Origin: Treponema sp. UBA4873 | Lineage (GTDB): Bacteria > Spirochaetota > Spirochaetia > Treponematales > Treponemataceae | DNA: 64,000 nucleotides | NCBI GenBank assembly: GCA_002399405.1 | Contig: DHDP01000013.1 | Span: 45,199-109,198 of the forward strand | Reading direction: 5' to 3' | In this document: positions 17,225 through 25,387 of the stretch, in pieces | Layout: every line of letters begins with the position of its first letter | How positions within the stretch are numbered: the stretch's first letter is position 1 | Translations under genes and position numbers: made by a program | Notes under the pieces: generated by a model | The model's input: only the letters and a program-made list of their open reading frames with translations | Databases searched by the model: none | What the model was told of the DNA's origin: nothing

Positions 17225-18385
17225 CTAGCGCAGTTCCGTCACCCTCTCCAATGAAGACAATATTTCCGTAACGCGGACGCCGAAGTTTTCATCGATGACG
17301 ACGACTTCGCCTTTTGCAATAGGTTTATGGTTTACAAGAATGTCTACAGGTTCACCTGCAAGCTTGTCAAGTTCGATGATAGTTCCTTCCCCCATTCCCA
17401 GAATATCCTTGATCTGCTTTTTGGTACGGCCGAGTTCTACGGTCATTTCCATGTAAACATCCATGATAAGGCCGATGTTTCCCTGCTCTGCGCCGGATGT
17501 GTTTCCCTGCAGAATCGGATACTGGAGCGCCTGTACGTTCGGCACATTTGCCCCCATATTCTGGCCCATCATCTGCGGCATACCGCCCATCTGGTTCATA
17601 CCCATCATCTGCTGCATGCCGCCCATCTGATTCATACCCATATTCTGCATACTGCCTGTCTGAAACGCCCCGCCGGCCATATTTCCGGCCGCCATATCCG
17701 CTGTGCCGGCCGCCCCCTTCTGCTGTTCTGCGCCCGTTTTTCCGCCGAGTGCTCTGCTTATCTGTTCCGCAGCTTCTCCGCCCACAGCTTCCCAGAGAGT
17801 ATATCCCTGCCCGTTAAGCGTCAGCGGATAACTGAAAAGCGCGAACATATTCTGCGGTATACGGATTATTGCCTTAGGATCGTTGCGCGCTGTCGGAACG
17901 TTGCATTCAATTCCGGAAAGTTTGCCGGTCTTTTCAAGTGCCTGAATTTCATCGTTCGTATGAGTTGAAACTGCCTCCGAAATAACGGAAAGCGCCATAT
18001 CGTCCAGATCCGCGTTTTCCTCCTTATTCATGAGGCTCACGATTTTCTGCGCAAATTCGGGTGCCAGAATGTAGAGATGATCTCCGCTGAGCCCTTTCGA
18101 GAAATCGGCAAGAACGTCGACGACAACTTCCGGCAGTTTTGCAAGAAGACGGTCGCGGTCGAGGGTTTCGACGACGGGCGTATCCGCCGAAAAAGACGCT
18201 CCCGTCATCTTATTAAGATTCTCTACAAGCGGAGCTTTTAGTTCATCGGCAAATTTCTGCAGTACGGCAGTGTCGATATGTACAGCAGGAGCGCCGCCGA
18301 CCTGTCCCGACGAATTGAGGCCGTCAACAGATACGCCGGAAAGCAGCGCGTCAATTTCATCCTGCGATATTGCACCATCACTCAT
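17225..18385 (-). CDS. fliY: FliY/FliN flagellar motor switch protein with Met/Gly/Gln-rich linker
   Basis: C-ring component; the C-terminal SpoA domain (about residues 305-386) bears the switch and export-docking surface. The start at 18385 (MSDGAISQDEIDALLSG) is preferred because AAGGAG lies 9 bases upstream; the ATG 9 bases earlier abuts the ribosome site. The N-terminal SQDEIDALL motif resembles FliM and may bind CheY-P. Residues about 40-215 look CheC/FliY-like. Residues about 227-280 are unusually Met-, Gly- and Gln-rich with a 12-residue repeat. At 386 residues it is longer than a bare FliN. It overlaps fliM by 8 bases. Confidence 0.92.
   Translation of the reverse strand: MSDGAISQDEIDALLSGVSVDGLNSSGQVGGAPAVHIDTAVLQKFADELKAPLVENLNKMTGASFSADTPVVETLDRDRLLAKLPEVVVDVLADFSKGLSGDHLYILAPEFAQKIVSLMNKEENADLDDMALSVISEAVSTHTNDEIQALEKTGKLSGIECNVPTARNDPKAIIRIPQNMFALFSYPLTLNGQGYTLWEAVGGEAAEQISRALGGKTGAEQQKGAAGTADMAAGNMAGGAFQTGSMQNMGMNQMGGMQQMMGMNQMGGMPQMMGQNMGANVPNVQALQYPILQGNTSGAEQGNIGLIMDVYMEMTVELGRTKKQIKDILGMGEGTIIELDKLAGEPVDILVNHKPIAKGEVVVIDENFGVRVTEILSSLERVTELR
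17570..17641 (-). repeat. Two 36-base in-frame tandem repeats inside fliY
   Basis: These encode two copies of a 12-residue unit (MGMNQMGGMQQM and MGMNQMGGMPQM, residues 249-272), flanked by looser copies. The repeat lies in the linker between the CheC-like region and the SpoA domain and keeps frame, so copy number could vary without breaking the protein. Confidence 0.85.
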
Positions 18386-19415
18386 ATGAATCATCTCCTT
18401 CTACGGACAGTTCTTCAAAATCATCCGCCTGAATGTCTTCTATTTTGCCGGTGATTTGAACGGCCATTTTCTTACCGACGACACCGGGCTGGCAATAGAA
18501 TTTCTTTTTGTTTCCGACGCTGAGCGTCAGCGGATCTCCGACACGAATATTTGAAAGACGAATTACGTCGCCGACGCGCAGGCTGAGCACGTCGCGGATG
18601 GGCAGGTCAATCGAACCGACCTCGGCAACAACGTCCATATCTACTGAAGAAAGTTTTTCCTTGAGCGTACCGAGATACTGGGTGGTCGAACTTCTGCGAA
18701 CGGAACTGAACCAGAACTGTGAAGACAATTTAGAAATTATCGGCTCAATGGTAAGATACGGAATACAGAAGTTCATCATCCCTTCCTCGTCGCCGACTTT
18801 CGTTTCAAGCGTGACGAGAACGACCATTTCCGACGGCGGCACAATCTGTGCAAACTGCGGATTCGTCTCAATTTGTCCGAGACGCGGGCGGAGGTCGATT
18901 ACCTGCGTCCATGCCTCGCGCATATTCGCAAGTATGCGCACGATTATGCCTTCCATTACCGACTGCTCAATGTCGGTAAGGTCTCGGTTTTTATTTCCCG
19001 TCGTCGTTCCGCGGCCTCCGAACAGACGGTCTATCATACAGAACGTAATTGTCGGGTCAATTTCCAGAACGGCGTTTCCTTTGAGCGGATCCATGTTGAC
19101 GACGGCAAGCGTCGTCGGAGTCGGAATGGAACGGATAAATTCCTCGTACGTAAGCTGATCGACAGACGCGACATGCACGTGCACGAGGCTGCGCAGCTGA
19201 GCAGAAAGGCTCGTTGTCGTAAGACGCGCAAATGTTTCATGCATATTGGAAACAGTGCGGAGCTGTTCCTTAGAGAATTTGTCAGGACGCTTAAAGTCGT
19301 ATATTTTTATTTTCCGGGTATCACTGACCGGCTTAAAATCGTCGGCTTCGGAATCACCGGAGCTGATAGCCGTGAGCAGCTGGTCAATTTCATCCTGCGA
19401 CAAAACTTCGTTCAT
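18378..19415 (-). CDS. fliM: FliM flagellar motor switch protein
   Basis: C-ring protein that binds CheY-P and transmits the switch signal. The 345 residues begin MNEVLSQDEIDQLLTAISSGD, containing the CheY-P-binding LSQDEIDQLL motif. The middle CheC-like domain carries FKRPDKFSKEQLR, GNAVLEIDPTI and MIDRLFGGRG, and a C-terminal SpoA domain begins near residue 260. Length is standard. It is followed by fliY with an 8-base overlap and preceded by fliL. Confidence 0.97.
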   Translation of the reverse strand: MNEVLSQDEIDQLLTAISSGDSEADDFKPVSDTRKIKIYDFKRPDKFSKEQLRTVSNMHETFARLTTTSLSAQLRSLVHVHVASVDQLTYEEFIRSIPTPTTLAVVNMDPLKGNAVLEIDPTITFCMIDRLFGGRGTTTGNKNRDLTDIEQSVMEGIIVRILANMREAWTQVIDLRPRLGQIETNPQFAQIVPPSEMVVLVTLETKVGDEEGMMNFCIPYLTIEPIISKLSSQFWFSSVRRSSTTQYLGTLKEKLSSVDMDVVAEVGSIDLPIRDVLSLRVGDVIRLSNIRVGDPLTLSVGNKKKFYCQPGVVGKKMAVQITGKIEDIQADDFEELSVEGDDSYE

Positions 19416-19445
19416 GCACCTTCCACCTTATGACCTTCGCAGCTT

Positions 19446-20000
19446 CTACTGTTCTACGACATCGAGCTGCTGGAATGATACATCCCTGATTTTCGAATTG
19501 CTTAGAATCTCATCGTTTATGGCGTTGCGCAGCTCAATCTTCAGTTTGTCTTCATTCTGCGGTTTCAATTCAGCAATAGTCTTCTCTGTAAAATATCGGC
19601 GGAGAAAGTCAGTAAGTTCAATCTTTCTTTCCGTAATTTCCGTCGCAGTGGCTTTATCGTCCTTTTTATAACCGAGCGCTATATTCACAACGACGCTTGC
19701 CGGAATGTCGTCGCTTGTCTTTGTGCGGATTGCACCGAGCGACGTGTACCAGTCGAGGATTTCGCGCTGCACCTTGTATTCTTCGCTCATTTCGATGGGT
19801 GTCTGAACCGAGCTGTTGTTGGTAACCAGTTTAATCGTTACAAAAACGACAACCACGATAAGGATGACGGCGCCGACAGCGATGAGTATCCATTTAAGCA
19901 TACCAGGGATAAGACCGCCGAGTTTATTTTTTCCTTTTGCAGGCGCAGGTCCTTCACCGGCGCTCTCGTCCAAGTTTATATCAGCATTATCTTCTGCCAT
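19446..20000 (-). CDS. fliL: FliL flagellar basal body-associated protein
   Basis: Single-span inner-membrane protein that surrounds or supports the stator. The start at 20000 (MAEDNADINLDESAG) is chosen for the GAGGAGGG ribosome site 5 bases upstream. The 184-residue product has an acidic cytoplasmic N-terminus, one membrane helix (about residues 30-53, WILIAVGAVILIVVVVFV) and a periplasmic domain ending in the FliL-typical LRNAINDEIL and VSFQQLDVVEQ segments. It lies between motB and fliM. Confidence 0.93.
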   Translation of the reverse strand: MAEDNADINLDESAGEGPAPAKGKNKLGGLIPGMLKWILIAVGAVILIVVVVFVTIKLVTNNSSVQTPIEMSEEYKVQREILDWYTSLGAIRTKTSDDIPASVVVNIALGYKKDDKATATEITERKIELTDFLRRYFTEKTIAELKPQNEDKLKIELRNAINDEILSNSKIRDVSFQQLDVVEQ

Positions 20001-20057
20001 CGTTTCCCTCCTCAAGTACAATATTTTTGGAAACAGTAACTTCTTTATAGTGTACCA

Positions 20058-20786
20058 TTAAAAATGACCTTCGTCCAGAATAATTATATCCACACGCCTG
20101 TTATATGCCCGTCCTTCCGGTGTATCGTTTGAAAACATCGGACGCGTGTCGGCGTAGCCGGCTATGGAAAATCTGTTTTCATTGACGCCGAAATCGGCAA
20201 GGTAATGCAGCACGTTCACGGCGCGGGCGGCGGAAAGTTCCCAGTTGCTCGCAAATTTCGACGTATCAGCCACAGGAGTATTGTCGGTATGTCCTTCTAT
20301 GCGGAACCGGCGGTTTTTAAGTCCGGGATCCTTGAAAAACTCCGACAGACGCAGAAGCGTATCGCGGGTTTCATCCATGTTAAGATCGGCGCTTCCTTCG
20401 CCGAAAAAACTGTCTGAGGCTAGCGTTACGACAAGACCGCGTTCATCGCTCGTAATGGTGATTTTATTCGATTTTACGTCGGGAGCAAACAGACTTACGG
20501 CTTTTTTCTTTGCCGTACCGAGCGATTTTCCTTTTTCCATAGATGGAAGCGAGTTTATGTTATTACCGAGATCCGAAAGGCGGCCGGCAGAAAGCGACAT
20601 GCCGCCCGACGTCGATTCCGTCTGGCTCATTTCAATCGCCTGCGTAATCGTTGCAAGCTGGGTTGTGTCTACTTCGGACGGATTGTACAACATGACGAAG
20701 AAACAGAGCATGAGCGTAATCATGTCTCCGTATGTGCCCTGCCAGGCTGTGGATGGCTTCGGAGGTTCCTGTTTTTTTTTCCCCAT
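20058..20786 (-). CDS. motB: MotB stator protein with OmpA-like peptidoglycan-binding domain
   Basis: Part of the ion-conducting stator anchored to peptidoglycan. The 242-residue protein has an N-terminal membrane helix with the essential ion-binding aspartate at residue 21 (TYGDMITLMLCFFVML), a linker, and a C-terminal OmpA-like domain with RIEGHTDNTPV and ELSAARAVNVLHYLADFG. The gene starts 4 bases after motA. Spirochaetal stators are usually proton-driven; the sequence alone does not settle H+ versus Na+. Confidence 0.96.
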   Translation of the reverse strand: MGKKKQEPPKPSTAWQGTYGDMITLMLCFFVMLYNPSEVDTTQLATITQAIEMSQTESTSGGMSLSAGRLSDLGNNINSLPSMEKGKSLGTAKKKAVSLFAPDVKSNKITITSDERGLVVTLASDSFFGEGSADLNMDETRDTLLRLSEFFKDPGLKNRRFRIEGHTDNTPVADTSKFASNWELSAARAVNVLHYLADFGVNENRFSIAGYADTRPMFSNDTPEGRAYNRRVDIIILDEGHF

Positions 20787-20790
20787 ATGT

Positions 20791-21573
20791 TTAATCCTTC
20801 AGAACGTCGGCTTCGATTGCTTTTCGTACGGCAGGCTCAAGGTACGTAAGCAGCTTCTGCGCCATAATACGCGGATTTTCACCTGCCTGAATGGCAAGAA
20901 CGCCTTCTATTATCATTTCCTTTGTTTTCATTTCGTCCGCGTTCTGTCCCAGAAGCTTCTGTGCGGCCGGACCGAGCAGCCAGTTAGCCATGAGGGAGCC
21001 GTACAGCGTCGTGATAAGGGCAACGGCCATGTTAGGACCGATTGCGGATTTGTCTTCCATGTTTTTCAACATACCGATAAGTCCGATAACGGTGCCCATC
21101 ATTCCGAAACCGGGGGCGAATCCTGCCCACTGATTAACAATACCGATCCAGCTCATATGCCGGGCTTCACTCTGGTTCATATCGTTTTCCATGATGGTGC
21201 GGATAACCTGACCGTCGGTACCGTCGACGACAAGACGCAGTCCGCTGCGCATGAACGGATCCTCTATGTCGTCGAGGCCGTCTTCCAGCGCAAGGATTCC
21301 CTCTCGGCGGGCTTTTTCCGAAAGCGCCACCATATTCTGCACGATTTTTTTCTCGCCGTAATCATACGTCTTGTTTATACGGTTTACAACCTTCATCAAC
21401 CCGAGGCACTGTTTTAAGGGGGCGCACAGGTACAGCGAAAAATAGGAGCCTCCGACAGTACAGAAAATCGACGGAATATCAAAAACGCCCATAATCGAAC
21501 CGCCCGACGTTATGATCGACAAAACGATACAAAATCCGCCGCCTATAAGACCTATTATAGTTGCTAAATCCAT
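20791..21573 (-). CDS. motA: MotA stator protein
   Basis: Five-copy ring of the stator that turns against the FliG/FliM rotor. The 260 residues have four membrane helices (two near the N-terminus and two around residues 150-205 with WAGFAPGFGMMGTVIGLIGML) and the cytoplasmic loop with charged residues for rotor contact. AGGAG lies 9 bases before the ATG at 21573. It is separated from flbD by a 113-base gap holding two strong hairpins. Confidence 0.96.
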   Translation of the reverse strand: MDLATIIGLIGGGFCIVLSIITSGGSIMGVFDIPSIFCTVGGSYFSLYLCAPLKQCLGLMKVVNRINKTYDYGEKKIVQNMVALSEKARREGILALEDGLDDIEDPFMRSGLRLVVDGTDGQVIRTIMENDMNQSEARHMSWIGIVNQWAGFAPGFGMMGTVIGLIGMLKNMEDKSAIGPNMAVALITTLYGSLMANWLLGPAAQKLLGQNADEMKTKEMIIEGVLAIQAGENPRIMAQKLLTYLEPAVRKAIEADVLKD

Positions 21574-21629
21574 TGCTTATATCTCCTATAAAAACTCCGC
21601 GTTAGCGGTGCGCCGGGAGGGCGCAGATC

Positions 21630-21654
21630 GCAGTTTCCGCAACGCGGAAACTGC
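21630..21654 (-). other. Perfect 11-base hairpin between flbD and motA
   Basis: GCAGTTTCCGC and GCGGAAACTGC pair perfectly around a 3-base loop. It lies 57 bases before the motA start and just downstream of a second hairpin. There is no T-run, so it is more likely a processing, stability or translation-blocking structure than a terminator. Confidence 0.75.
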
Positions 21655-21656
21655 AT

Positions 21657-21690
21657 ATGATAAAAAGTACGTCCGTGTACTTTTTATCAT
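21657..21690 (-). other. Perfect 14-base hairpin overlapping the flbD stop codon
   Basis: ATGATAAAAAGTAC and GTACTTTTTATCAT pair perfectly around a 6-base loop, and the flbD stop codon (21687-21689) lies inside the stem. On the minus strand the second arm contains five T residues. It could be an intrinsic attenuator between flbD and the rest of the motility operon, or an RNA-stability element. Confidence 0.75.
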
Positions 21691-21884
21691 CCCTCCTGTG
21701 TATTTATACCGATTTTCTGCCGGTATGCTATAATTTTTTCTATAACATCTTCAGGTGTATTTTTTACAACGATTTTTTTCCCTGAAAGCATCGAGAGTGT
21801 CAGGTCCGGATTCTGCTCCATACTTTCTATCATATGCGGATTAATCCAGTATTTTTCTCCGTTAAGACGCATCACTTCAATCAT
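21687..21884 (-). CDS. flbD: FlbD family flagellar protein
   Basis: A 65-residue FlbD-family protein: MIEVMRLNGEKYWINPHMIESMEQ followed by DLTLSMLSGKKIVVKNTPEDV, the full family length. FlbD is common at the head of spirochaete and Firmicute flagellar operons, but its biochemical role is not well known; it should not be confused with the Caulobacter regulator of the same name. Here it is the first gene of the motility block. A TTGACG promoter element lies upstream, close enough that the transcript may have almost no leader. Confidence 0.9.
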   Translation of the reverse strand: MIEVMRLNGEKYWINPHMIESMEQNPDLTLSMLSGKKIVVKNTPEDVIEKIIAYRQKIGINTQEG

Positions 21885-21889
21885 TTCTT

Positions 21890-21919
21890 ATAATGCTCCG
21901 GTTATTCACAGTACGTCAA
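21890..21919 (-). promoter_or_regulatory. Possible promoter of the flbD-motA flagellar operon
   Basis: On the minus strand TTGACG (21914-21919) and CATTAT (21890-21895) are 18 bases apart. The -10 ends only 5 bases before the flbD ATG. An imperfect GGAG lies in the spacer, too far upstream to be a normal ribosome site. No sigma-28 consensus was seen here. Confidence 0.4.
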
Positions 21920-22032
21920 GTAGTTTTCTCTTCTTTACTATCGGAAGCTGCCGGTTAATTGTTTATGAAATAATTTTTTGTTTTCCATTTGATAATTTTA
22001 CGTTATTCCCGCATTCGGAATACGTCTTTCTG

Positions 22033-22060
22033 TTGCGGTTTTCTATTTTAAAGATATACT
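22033..22060 (+). promoter_or_regulatory. Probable promoter of the two-component system genes
   Basis: TTGCGG (22033-22038) and TATACT (22055-22060) are separated by 16 bases. The predicted start is about 22 bases before the response regulator ATG, leaving room for an AGGGGA ribosome site. The 204-base gap 21885-22088 serves both this gene and flbD in divergent directions and shows no other clear feature. Confidence 0.5.
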
Positions 22061-22088
22061 AATCCGAGAGAAAGCAGGGGAAATACGT

Positions 22089-22820
22089 ATGAATCCGCAG
22101 ATTTTTGTCATAGAGGACGTACCGGAAATTGCAAATCTTGTATCAATATATCTGTCAAAAGCGCATATGGATGCAAAAACGTTCGGTACGGCTGAAGACG
22201 CACTTGAAACACTTAAAACATCGCCGCTACCGGATCTTATCATTCTTGATTTGAATCTTCCGGGAATGAGCGGTTTTGATTTTCTGGAAAAATTCCGGAT
22301 AGAATATAAAACGACGGTGCCCGTCGTCATTGTTTCGGCGCGCGATGCGGACGAAGACATAATCAAGGGACTCGGATTCGGTGCCGACGAATTCGTCACA
22401 AAACCGTTTTCACCACGCGTACTCGTCGCACGCGTTCAGGCCAATCTCCGGCGGCAGGCCGTCACCGAAGCTGCGGCCGAGGAGACAATCAGTTTCGGCG
22501 ATTATACGCTGCTGCTCAACAGCTGTGTACTCAAACAGGGGGCGGTGAAGATTCCTCTTTCAACAAAGGAATATTCGGTTCTGGAATATATGGTGAAGCA
22601 TGCGGGAGAAGCTCTGTCTCCCGAAAAAATATACGCTGATGTCTGGAAAGCGCAATACGGTGACATTACTGCGGTCGCCGTATACGTGCAGCGCCTCCGC
22701 AAAAAAATCGAAAAGGATCCGTCGAATCCCGTATATCTGAAGACGGTGTTCGGTCTCGGATACTGCTTCGCAAAGGAAGCGCTGATTTACGATAAAAAGA
22801 CGACAGGAACAGACGCATGA
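22089..22820 (+). CDS. OmpR/PhoB-family response regulator
   Basis: DNA-binding response regulator. The 243 residues have a receiver domain with acidic pocket ED (9-10), phospho-acceptor D54 (LIILDLNLPG) and the conserved lysine in FVTKPFSP. A winged-helix effector domain follows from about residue 135, including STKEYSVLEYMVKHAGEALS and the C-terminal LKTVFGLGYCF hairpin. It overlaps the kinase gene by 4 bases, so the two are translated together. The regulon cannot be told from this window. The gene is divergent from the flagellar operon and shares its intergenic region, so an effect on flbD transcription is possible but untested. Confidence 0.93.
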   Translation: MNPQIFVIEDVPEIANLVSIYLSKAHMDAKTFGTAEDALETLKTSPLPDLIILDLNLPGMSGFDFLEKFRIEYKTTVPVVIVSARDADEDIIKGLGFGADEFVTKPFSPRVLVARVQANLRRQAVTEAAAEETISFGDYTLLLNSCVLKQGAVKIPLSTKEYSVLEYMVKHAGEALSPEKIYADVWKAQYGDITAVAVYVQRLRKKIEKDPSNPVYLKTVFGLGYCFAKEALIYDKKTTGTDA

Positions 22821-24205
22821 CAATCCGCAGGCAGTTTTATTTTCTTATTGCTATAATAATAGTTATTCCGCTTCTGTGTGCGGCGTTTATTCCGGTATAT
22901 CATTATCTGTCGTCTCCGGAACGTATTCTCATCCGCAGCTACAGGGAAATGCGCAGCAACGACGAGCTCCAGCTTTCCGAAAATGACTGGCATGAATTGT
23001 ACAGCCAGCTCCGGCGCCTTCCTCCCGATATGGAAGTCGCACTAATCTCTTTCACCGACACCGAAACCATATTTCTCTCAAGCATACCTGAATTAAAGGT
23101 CGGCGAGAATCTTACTCAGGAACATTTATGGAATCTCATAGGAACGACGAGCAATAAATATTTCTATCAGTTTGCAAGTCCGAATTTCAACGACAGCAGT
23201 TCTGCTTTTCTCATATTAAGCCGGGCAAGGCGCGACGAAAAATATCGAAAAAAAAGCATCGATTTTGTTCTCTATCTCGTATACATACTGCTTGGTTTTG
23301 TGGGTATAACGCTGATTGCAATCGCGCACATATCCCGTACTATTTTTTCCTCGATTACGATTCTTGAGCAGCGGACGCAGAGGATTGCTGACGGAGACCT
23401 GAGCGTGTCGCTTGCAGGAGATCCTAAAAAGATAAAGCAGAAAAGCAATGAAATCATCTCCCTTACCGAAAGCCTCGATAAAATGCGCCGCTCGCTGCTC
23501 GAATCGCAGGAACGGCGCACCCGGTTCATCATGGGCATCAGCCACGATCTCCGCACTCCCGTCGCCGTCATCAAGGGATATACGGAAGCCATCTCCGACG
23601 ACGTCGTCACCGATCCCGAGGAAATAAAAAAATCGCTTGAAATAATCACGACAAAAACGAATCAGCTTGAAGGCATGATCGACACGCTTATTAATTTCGT
23701 AAAGCTCGACAACGCCGACTGGCGGCAGGACCTTATTCCGCAAAGCGTATACGACGTCGTCGAGGAATTTGCAAAAGGCGCCGTCATGACCGGTACGGTA
23801 TTCAAGCGGAAAGTCACCAGTACGGTAAACATCTCCCCTGAGCTCAAAGTTCCTATGGACAAACAGCTTTTTTCGCGTGCGCTGGAAAATATCTTCAGCA
23901 ACGCAATCAGATACTCGAAAGAGGGAGATTCGGTCGTAATCACCGGAACAGAAAAAGCGGACTCGTGCGTCATCAGCGTCAGCGACACGGGCATAGGCAT
24001 CGCGGAAAAGGACAGGGAGCACATTTTCGACATGTTCTACCGCGGCACTAACTCGAGGCGAGAGGAAGGAATGGGCATCGGTCTCACCGTCGTAAAAAGC
24101 ATCGTCGACACGCACGGCTGGACAATAGACGTTCAGTCGGAACTTGGGAAAGGAACGACGTTCATCATTACGATTCCTAAAGACAAGGGCAAACCCGCGT
24201 TATAA
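22817..24205 (+). CDS. Membrane sensor histidine kinase with HAMP domain
   Basis: Partner of the preceding response regulator. The 462 residues show a membrane helix at about 8-28, a periplasmic sensor region to about 146, a second helix at about 148-172, a HAMP linker (about 172-225), the HisKA dimerisation helix with phospho-acceptor H243 in GISHDLRTPVAV, and a HATPase domain (N-box ENIFSNAIRYS, G1 DTGIGIAEKD, G2 GMGIGLTVV). The sensor region has no recognised domain, so the signal is unknown. Its 3' end overlaps the convergent hemW gene by 6 bases. Confidence 0.93.
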   Translation: MTIRRQFYFLIAIIIVIPLLCAAFIPVYHYLSSPERILIRSYREMRSNDELQLSENDWHELYSQLRRLPPDMEVALISFTDTETIFLSSIPELKVGENLTQEHLWNLIGTTSNKYFYQFASPNFNDSSSAFLILSRARRDEKYRKKSIDFVLYLVYILLGFVGITLIAIAHISRTIFSSITILEQRTQRIADGDLSVSLAGDPKKIKQKSNEIISLTESLDKMRRSLLESQERRTRFIMGISHDLRTPVAVIKGYTEAISDDVVTDPEEIKKSLEIITTKTNQLEGMIDTLINFVKLDNADWRQDLIPQSVYDVVEEFAKGAVMTGTVFKRKVTSTVNISPELKVPMDKQLFSRALENIFSNAIRYSKEGDSVVITGTEKADSCVISVSDTGIGIAEKDREHIFDMFYRGTNSRREEGMGIGLTVVKSIVDTHGWTIDVQSELGKGTTFIITIPKDKGKPAL

Positions 24206-25387
24206 CGATTCGAGAAATTCGTTGAGGAAAAGCATCCCGCTGTCCGTAAGTGCATAAAAACGGCGGGAATCTTTCTCGTATTCAATGCATCTTCCGTTTT
24301 TCCCCCAATCGGCAAAAAGCTGCTCCGCCTTCTGCGGAAACGCCGTACCGAATTTTTCTTCATACGTCTCGCGGCATACGCCGGACGCAGTGCGCAGCCC
24401 CATCATAAAAAACTCAAACCCGGCAGTCCCGGAGGAAATATATTCAGTTTCGGACGGAATTTCCGCACGCTGTATTTTACCGGTATGCAGCCAGAAACCG
24501 GTATACGCCGCTATATTCCGCGTGTTCGTTTCGCGCACAGATACGGCGCCGCGGCTTCCGTACAGTGTCCCTGTAGCTCCGGCGCCGCAGCCTATATAAT
24601 CTTCCTGATTCCAGTATGCTTTGTTATGCAGACATTCCTTTCCTTTTATGCAGAAATTTGAAACCTCGTACTGCGCGTACCCGCGGGAACAGAGATAATC
24701 ACGTCCTGAAATCCACATAGCGTCGGCCAGGTCGAAATCGTAGGATTGCTTTCCGGAAAGGATTTTATCGCCGAGCGGCGTTTCCCGCTCCAGCGTCAAA
24801 GAATAAAGCGACACGTGGTCGGGCTCGTAATCGAGGAGCGATGCAAGTCCGGCTGTGAACGATTCGTCTGTCTCTCCGGGAAGAGCGGAAATCATATCAG
24901 CCGAAAAAATTCCGTGCCAGTATCTGCGTATGCACGCAAGGGCACGCCGCACATCGTCCGCACTGCTGCGCCGCCGGACGTTTTCCAGCACTTTTCCGCT
25001 GAACGACTGAATGCCGCATGAAAGCCGCGTCACACCCGATTTTTCAAACGCGGCAAGTTTTTCCGGCGTCACATCAGACGGATTGCATTCAACGGTCACT
25101 TCACGCGGCAGTTTTCCGCCTGCGATACCGGCCAGCCCTGCAAAGAGCCGCTCTGTCTGAACGTCCGTAAGAAGACTGGGCGTGCCGCCGCCGGCATATA
25201 TAGTCCGCCACGAATCGCAGCCTGTACTTTCCGCTCTGTACGACGCCTCGCGAAGCAGCGCGTCCACGTAGGAATCGGGGACACCGCTGCCGCAGGGAAT
25301 ACTGTAAAAATCACAATAGGTGCATTTTGAGAGGCAGAACGGTATGTGGATATACAGAGATACAGCGTGTTCCACGGCGCCGGTCAT
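24200..25387 (-). CDS. hemW: Radical SAM protein HemW-like (coproporphyrinogen dehydrogenase-related)
   Basis: Member of the HemN/HemW family; HemW proteins bind heme and act in heme trafficking rather than as coproporphyrinogen oxidases. The start at 25387 (MTGAVEHAVSLYIHIPF) is chosen because it overlaps the lepB stop as ATGA; a longer frame runs inside lepB. The 395-residue product has the radical SAM cluster motif HIPFCLSKCTYCDF (three Cys near residue 25), AGGGTPSLL, VECNPSD and the HemN C-terminal domain. No other heme synthesis gene is in the window, so the substrate role here is open. Confidence 0.88.
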   Translation of the reverse strand: MTGAVEHAVSLYIHIPFCLSKCTYCDFYSIPCGSGVPDSYVDALLREASYRAESTGCDSWRTIYAGGGTPSLLTDVQTERLFAGLAGIAGGKLPREVTVECNPSDVTPEKLAAFEKSGVTRLSCGIQSFSGKVLENVRRRSSADDVRRALACIRRYWHGIFSADMISALPGETDESFTAGLASLLDYEPDHVSLYSLTLERETPLGDKILSGKQSYDFDLADAMWISGRDYLCSRGYAQYEVSNFCIKGKECLHNKAYWNQEDYIGCGAGATGTLYGSRGAVSVRETNTRNIAAYTGFWLHTGKIQRAEIPSETEYISSGTAGFEFFMMGLRTASGVCRETYEEKFGTAFPQKAEQLFADWGKNGRCIEYEKDSRRFYALTDSGMLFLNEFLESL

